DNA from: Mastigamoeba balamuthi
Taxonomy: Eukaryota > Evosea > Mastigamoebida > Mastigamoebidae
Reading direction: 5' to 3'
NCBI GenBank assembly: GCA_902651635.1
Contig: CACRSC010000051.1
Location: 159,402 to 223,401 of the forward strand
Length of the DNA: 64,000 bases
Positions 58,600 to 64,000 of the stretch are shown piece by piece (the first letter of the stretch is position 1; every line of letters starts with the position of its first letter). Under the pieces are notes generated by a model. It did not search any database. It was not told the origin of the DNA and saw nothing but the letters and a program-made list of their open reading frames with translations. The position numbers were made by a program, and so were the translations under genes.

Positions 58600-61553
58600 C
58601 TACGCGTGCGCGGTGTCCTGCACGACGGTCTGGGCCCCGTTGGAGCACCTGACAGCGCGCACGGGCACGCGGCGAGCCTGCAGGCCCCGCAGGAACGCAT
58701 CAAAGTCCGTGGGGAGCCGAGGCTCCTGCACCACCAGGACGACGCGGTCCAGCTGCGAGGCCGCATGGCACGACCACCTCAGGTGCGCCTCGGCGATGGC
58801 CGACAGGACCTCCTGCTCGGGGTTTCCGAACGGGCCCGTGCCGACGAGCGTCAGGAACAGCGTGTGCCTGCGGTTCGCCAAAGCCGCCAGGTACGCGCTC
58901 GCGTACGCGATGTCGAGCAGAAAGCGCACCTTGGGCCACTGCGGCCTGCCGGGCCCGGCGAACTCGCAGTTCCTTGCCCCGAACGACCCCTGCGCGAGGT
59001 TCAGCGCTGCGCTGGGGCTGTCAGCAGCGTCGCGTGAGGGAGTGCACTCTGTGAGAGTTCACCTCCGCAGAAAACTTGGTCGACTAGCTGGTGCGGTCTA
59101 TTGATTACATGTAGGCGGCTGGGGGGCGACGTCCCGTACACGACCTGCGGGGTGTGCGGGGGGTGGAGAGAACGCAAGCGAGGTACATGAGGGGAAATGG
59201 CAGTTAAGTTTCTCGGAGGCGCGGGCCTAACCTGGACGTTGGTCTGCGAGACAATTCGGGCAGCGCGGAACAGCACGCCCCTCTCGGTGCTCCTGTGGCT
59301 GGGGAACTCGGGCATGTGCGGGCTCAGGTGCGTGTAGCCGTTGAACACGGGGACGTGCTTCCTCAGCAGCGGACTGCCGAGTATCTCCAGCTGGGACACG
59401 CTGGTCTGCCTCCAATCGGCAGTGCTGCTCTCGTTCCTCGCGTTGCAGAACCCTGCGAACAGCTACGACGCGTAGCGCAGGATGGTGTCAGTACCCATCC
59501 CGTATCGTCGACAAAGGCGCACCCTCGCGATCGTGGCGGGCCCGGCTGAGATCGAGGCCCGGGCTCCCTGCGAGCTGGACGAGGCGTAGCTTTCGAGCAG
59601 ACAGGCGCTATCGGGGCCCTTCGAGTCCGACAGCGCGTTGAGCGCGTTGAAGTTGGACGCCACCTGAAAGACGGAGCCGGCGTTCTCCTCGAGCGCCTGC
59701 AGCGTGCTGACGTCGACGAGCTGCTCGGACGCCTCGTCCGTCCGGAAGAGAACCTCGAAGACCGCCGGCGTCCTGAGAGGAGTGCCCGGGCCGAGCGATT
59801 CAATCGCCGACCCTATACTCCTCACCGAGAGCTCTCCGCCGGACCAGACCTCCCCGGTGCTGCGGTTGCACACGGCCAGCAGGCCCCCGTGGCCCGCGGG
59901 CTTGATGACGTCGTGCAGCTGCTCGCCGCGCAGCGACCTTAGCACTCGCTCGCTCATCCCGACGAGGCGGGCAACCCACGCGGCGCCGTCGACGATCGCG
60001 TCGCCGTGGGTCATCAGCGGCGGCGACAGCGAGTACGACGGAACGGGCGACACCGGCGGGGAGGGCGTCGTCGCGAGCGCCTGGCGGACCGAGAGGCGCT
60101 TGAGGCAGTGCGCAATCGACGAGCTTCGCTGCCTCGTATTCTCCTGCGCGATCCGCGACCTCTGGCGGTGCCTCTCGCTCTCGGCGGCGGCCAGGTCCAT
60201 GCGGTCCCTGAACGCCATGGCGTCCTGCACGAGCTTGGCGCCGTCGTCGATGAGCGCGGGCGCCTCGGAGAGCCTCTTCATCACGTCGCACGACTCGGCA
60301 GAGCCCGGGGGCTGTGCAAAGACGGCGCGGACGCAGGCGAGGGAGGCGCCCTGCAGCAGGCCCAGCATGTCGCTGCGCGCCTTCTGCGCCACCAGGGCGT
60401 CCCAGAACACAAAGAGGGCCCTGGGCCTGAGGTCCTGCGCGAACATGCAGAGGTGCCAGCGCGGGGCCAGCGCAGCCAGCGAGACGCCAAAGTCCCGCAG
60501 CACACGCGAGTGGTCGGGCAGCAGCCGCTCGGCGAACCACTCGAGCATGGAGCCCTCGACGAGCGCCCCCTCGAGCGTGCCGTCGTACAGGCTGCATCCG
60601 ACCGTCTCGATCACGTGCACGAACAGCCAGAACGCGCACTCGGCAGCCTCGTCGGGCGACCCGGGCGACGCCGGCAGCACGCCGAGCAGGCACACNCCAG
60701 CGCAGCCAGCGAGACGCCAAAGTCCCGCAGCACACGCGAGTGGTCGGGCAGCAGCCGCTCGGCGAACCACTCGAGCATGGAGCCCTCGACGAGCGCCCCC
60801 TCGAGCGTGCCGTCGTACAGGCTGCATCCGACCGTCTCGATCACGTGCACGAACAGCCAGAACGCGCACTCGGCAGCCTCGTCGGGCGACCCGGGCGACG
60901 CCGGCAGCACGCCGAGCAGGCACACCGCCGCCACGACGTTCATCGACTGCGCGTACCCCACTGCCCGCAGCAGCCAGACACTGCCGTCAGCGAAGGCGGG
61001 CGGGCACGACTGTCCCCACGTCGGCGCATGTGTGTGCACAACAACTGACAGTTTATCCCCCGAAACGACAGAATGACAGGCACCGGGAAAAAACGGCTGC
61101 TTGCGTGGGGCGCGCGGGGGGACAGAGGCCGGCGCCCAGGCAGAGGGCGGCCTCGCTGCCCCCACGAAGAGGGGGGGAGCGCTGCTGGTGGGCGGCGGAC
61201 CTTCGGGGTGCAGGCAGGACCAGGCCAGCAGCATGTTGCGCACCTGGTAGTGCAGTCCCCTGAGCTGCCTGTTGTCGGGCAGCGTCCTCGGCAGGTCCGC
61301 CTCGATCTGCTCGCGCACGACGTCCTTGACCTGCGCCGCAGCGGGGGCAGCCCATTCCCGCCCACCCTGAGTGAGTGGAGGGACCAGCAGGGTGTGTGTG
61401 TGCCGGGGGGTGTGTGCAACTGACGCGCAGGGGGGACACGAGGGCCGAGAGCGGCGCGTGTGTCCGGGGGACGTAGGAGCACCAGGCGCGGGCGCGCCGC
61501 AGGGCCTCGTCAGAGGCGGCCACCCCGGCCCACTCTGATTCGCCGGGCTCCAT
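58600..61553 (-). CDS. TBC RabGAP fused to a macro-like C-terminal domain
   Basis: Exons 61553-61425, 61330-61201, 60960-59495 (holding a 230-bp artefact duplication), 59452-59232, 58989-58600. Phases close once one copy is dropped, giving about 701 residues. The TBC domain starts at EADLPRTLPDNRQLRG (the Arg-finger block, IxxDxxRT variant with D-LPRT). It continues with LAWSCLHPEVGYAQSMNVVA, formed across the 61201/60960 junction with the YxQ finger as YAQ. FWLFVHVIET and a helical tail follow. The C-terminal half has FQVASNFNALNAL, QGARASISAGPATI, GSFGARNCEFAGP and LFLTLVGTGPFGNPEQEVL. The last resembles the Gly-rich loop of macro/PARG folds. The TBC part should accelerate Rab GTP hydrolysis; the second domain may bind or act on an ADP-ribose-like ligand (inference). 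Confidence 0.75.
60467..60925. repeat. 229-bp direct duplication around a single N (assembly overlap)
   Basis: 60467-60695 and 60697-60925 read the same and are separated by one N at 60696, inside the TBC exon. Dropping one copy plus the N restores an uninterrupted frame whose phases match both flanking introns. This is strong support for a mis-merged contig overlap. Confidence 0.93.
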
Positions 61554-62143
61554 ACAATCGCCGAAGGGGGGTGTGCCGACAATATCGGGAGACGATCCCG
61601 CGAGGGGCGCAGTGGCGTCAGTAACGCACAGGGGCAGCCCCACCCACGCAACACACCCCACAGCCGCGTGTGGGTGCCACAACTGCCCTTTTCCTGGCGA
61701 AATAATCGGGGGTTGCGTGCGTCACCACCCCCCTCCCCACACCCACCGGCGCGCTCGCCCACGGCTCGGTCAGGGGGGACACGGCCGCCTGCGCGGCCAC
61801 CGCCGGCGAGTCGGTTGGAGCTGAGCGCAATTCTCAACCCGCATCGCGGGGAATTTTGCCTGATGATCGGATGCGATGCGGAAAAGGCGGTTGGGACTCG
61901 ACAGGACTGCTCCGCTCCCAGAGCCCAGCCGTTCGCGGCAGCAGCTCTGGCAGGCGGCGCTGCTAGTCTGGCTGGGGGTGAGCGGACCCCCCACACCCGC
62001 GATAGCTGGGAATCCGTGACGTGTGTGCGTATCTGAACCGTTGTTCACTTTTTTCAAACCCACAATTCGCACCCACCCCAACAGCAGCAGGAGACAGCAA
62101 TCAACCAACTGGAACAAAGAGGGCCACCTCTCCCAGAGCCAAA
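61554..62143. other. Divergent intergenic region
   Basis: About 590 bp between the TBC gene and the CaaX coiled-coil gene, rich in C and G runs and CACACCCC. Upstream non-coding exons of the TBC gene could lie here, but none is supported. Confidence 0.35.
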
Positions 62144-63704
62144 ATGTCAGAGAGTGAGCAGCAGCAGCCGCAGCAGACCACGCAGCAGGAGGCCCAGCCC
62201 GAGCCGCAGCCGCAGCCCGAGCCCACGCCGACCGCCCCGGTAATGCCGGGCCCTATTTTTGACTTTTGGCCCACTGACCCGAAAACCCGCACAGGCCGCT
62301 GCCCCGGAAGCGCAGGAAGCGCAGGAAGCGCAGGAAGCGCAGCAGCCCCAACAGGAGCAGGAGGCGCAGCAGACGACGGCAGAGGGCACCGTGTGGCTGA
62401 GCGAGGAGTCGCCCGAGGCCAAGGCGGCGGCGGAGGCTCGCGCGCGGGAGCTGGCGAGCGTGGAGGAGGAGCGCCGCCGGAAGATGGCCGCAGACCACGC
62501 AGAGGCCGAGCGCCTGCGTCTCGAAAGGGAACAGCAGCTCTACGAGCAGAAAACTGCAGCCGCGCGCAAGTTCGAGGCGCGTTTCAGGCAGTGGGGGGAG
62601 GCGGGCGGCATGCTGACGCCGTGGGTGGGGCAGGAGGAGAAGGCGAAGAAGGAGGCGGAAGAGGCGGAGAGGAAGAAGAAGGAGCTCGAGGACGAGGCGA
62701 GGCGCAAGTTCGAGGAGCAGCAGAAGTCCATCTCGTCGTTCGAGTCCAAGATCGCCGAGCGCAAGCGCGAGGAGGAGGAGCGCAGGAAGCGCGAGGAGCA
62801 GCAGGCGCAGGAGCAGCTGCTCGAGCGCCAGCGCGTGGCCAAGGAGAAGCGCGAGCAGGAGCGCCTCGAGGCCGAGCGCCGCAAGGCAGAGGCCGAGGAG
62901 GCCGAGCGCAAGGCCGCGGAGGAGAAGGCGCGCCAGAAGGCCCTCGCCCTCGCCAAGTGCGTTCGCCGCCAGCGCCCCTTGTGCGGACCCGTCCTCCCCT
63001 GACCCGGTGCTGTGATGGGGGGCAGGTTCGAGGAGGAGCAGAAGCTCAAGAAGATGTCGCCAGAGGAGAGGGAGGCGTACCTGGCCGAGAAGAAGCGCCA
63101 GGCAGAGGAGGAGGAGCGCAAGAGGCGCGAGGAGGAGGAGCGCGTGCGCAGGGAGGCCGAGGAGGCCGAGCGCAGGCGCGTCGAGGAGGAAGAGCGCAAG
63201 AAGAGGGAGGCCGAGGAGGCTGAGCGCCGCCGGGTCGAGGAGGAGGAGCGTAAGAAGAGGTCCGTCCGGACCGTGTTTTGCAGTTCTCTTTCCCTAGTTT
63301 GCACTGAAAAAAGTAGAAAAACGCAACTACCCGATTCCGATGCTAATTTTGCCGCATCGGACGCCGACAGGGAGGCCGAGGAGGCCGAGAGGCGTGCCAG
63401 AGAGGCCGCCGAGGCGGCCGAGAGGCAGAAGCGCGAGGCCGAGGAGAGGGCCAAGGCCGAGAAGGAGGCTGCCGAGAAGAACAAGGGCAAGCACGACAAG
63501 AACGAGGCCGCTGCAGCCCCGCAGGCAGCCGCAGCCGCACCCGCACCCGCACCCGCACCCGCTTCCGCACCAGCAGCAGCAGCAACAGCACCGCAAGCCG
63601 ACGCTCCAGCAGGTGGGGCAGCAGCAGCAGTGCCCGCAGCTGCGCCAGCCGAGGGAGCCAAGGACAAGAAGCCGAAGAAGAAGAAGAAGTGCGCTGTCAT
63701 GTGA
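62144..63704 (+). CDS. Glu/Arg-rich coiled-coil protein ending in a CaaX box
   Basis: Exons 62144-62239, 62295-62956, 63026-63259, 63371-63704 (donors GTAATG, GTGCGT, GTCCGT); phases close, giving 441 residues. The N-terminus is Gln/Pro/Glu-rich with EAQ repeats. Residues about 80-330 form a single charged helix or coiled coil (AEEAERRRVEEEERKKR repeated), as in ezrin/moesin and caldesmon helices. A Pro-Ala-rich linker follows, and the protein ends PKKKKKCAVM. Cys-Ala-Val-Met is a farnesylation-type CaaX box and the preceding Lys run is a membrane-binding polybasic patch, so the C-terminus is probably prenylated and membrane-attached. Maturation would need an RCE1 protease such as the one at 4696-5862. 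Specific role unknown. Confidence 0.85.
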
Positions 63705-64000
63705 GGGTGGCCTGACGGAGACAAGGGCCGCGAGGGGGCGTGCACAAGTGCGAAGCGAAATAGAGGAATGAAAACAACAACAAGCAATACCAGCCACATT
63801 TCCTACCGGGCCCCGTCCTTTTCGTCGAGAACAAATGCCCGAGTTCGGCCACCGAGGAAATGCGGAGAAATGCTCAACTGCGTTGAAGGTCGTCTTAAAT
63901 ATCGCCATAAGGGTTTTTGAGCAAAACAGCAAAAAGTCGCCAACACGTGGAGCCGCCACACCCAAAACCAGACCCCACAGACACCCCAACGCGTTGGTTG
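63705..64000. other. Window end, nothing recognised
   Basis: Downstream flank of the CaaX gene with no supported gene, repeat or RNA. Confidence 0.4.

Noticed and set aside
59463-60923. TBC gene ending at the in-frame stop near 59463
   Set aside because: A GTACTG donor at 59494 and acceptor at 59453 keep phase and join conserved-looking sequence, so the stop is more likely intronic.

Overview
This is a nuclear window from a unicellular eukaryote. Genes are packed on both strands. Coding DNA is very GC-rich and is cut by short GT-AG introns, mostly about 50-240 bp. Conserved eukaryotic genes can be spliced by eye with every reading phase closing: CAAX protease RCE1, DCAF7, APC3/CDC27, the mRNA-export helicase UAP56/SUB2, RUVBL2, the SNARE BET1 and an IQGAP-type protein. 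The IQGAP protein lacks calponin-homology and IQ regions and has about 819 residues, close to the Dictyostelium DGAP1 type. That points to Amoebozoa, but only as an inference. Donor sites mostly read GTGCGY, GTCCGN or GTACGT rather than GTAAGT or GTGAGT.

Layout. 0-5.9 kb: partial unknown gene, short-chain dehydrogenase, secreted beta-trefoil-like protein, RCE1. 5.4-8.0 kb: a 1.34-kb direct duplication joined by one N, almost certainly an assembly overlap. 7.4-12.4 kb: a DENN plus WD40 protein resembling plant SCD1. 13.9-18.2 kb: a Miro-like GTPase with a long coiled coil, divergent from an unknown gene. 18.3-23.6 kb: AT-rich accessory stretch with a broken GILT-like gene, two related small membrane proteins (one decayed), a Harbinger-like DNA transposon and a perfect 19-bp hairpin. 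23.8-36.3 kb: dense housekeeping block (Gfo/Idh/MocA oxidoreductase, DCAF7, secreted kelch protein, CDC27, bZIP factor, UAP56, rolling-stone-like membrane protein). 36.3-39.7 kb: AT-rich gene desert with foldback repeats. 39.7-50.1 kb: unknown gene, RUVBL2, giant coiled coil, BET1, ubiquitin-like protein, Lys-rich protein. 50.2-53.0 kb: KDZ-like DNA-transposon remnant. 53.2-64 kb: SAM/TPR-like protein, IQGAP-like protein, TBC RabGAP fused to an unusual C-terminal domain (with a second single-N overlap), and a coiled-coil protein ending in a CaaX box.

Themes. Many genes concern membranes and trafficking: the DENN and TBC proteins should act on Rabs, BET1 in ER-Golgi fusion, IQGAP and the Miro-like GTPase in cytoskeletal or organelle signalling. 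RCE1 is the class of enzyme that would process the CaaX protein at the far end. No operon-like logic is expected. Several gene pairs are divergent over short spacers (105 bp at 17.0 kb, about 170 bp at 45.7 kb), so shared promoters are likely. Exon limits below were read by eye and phase-checked; none is backed by transcripts.
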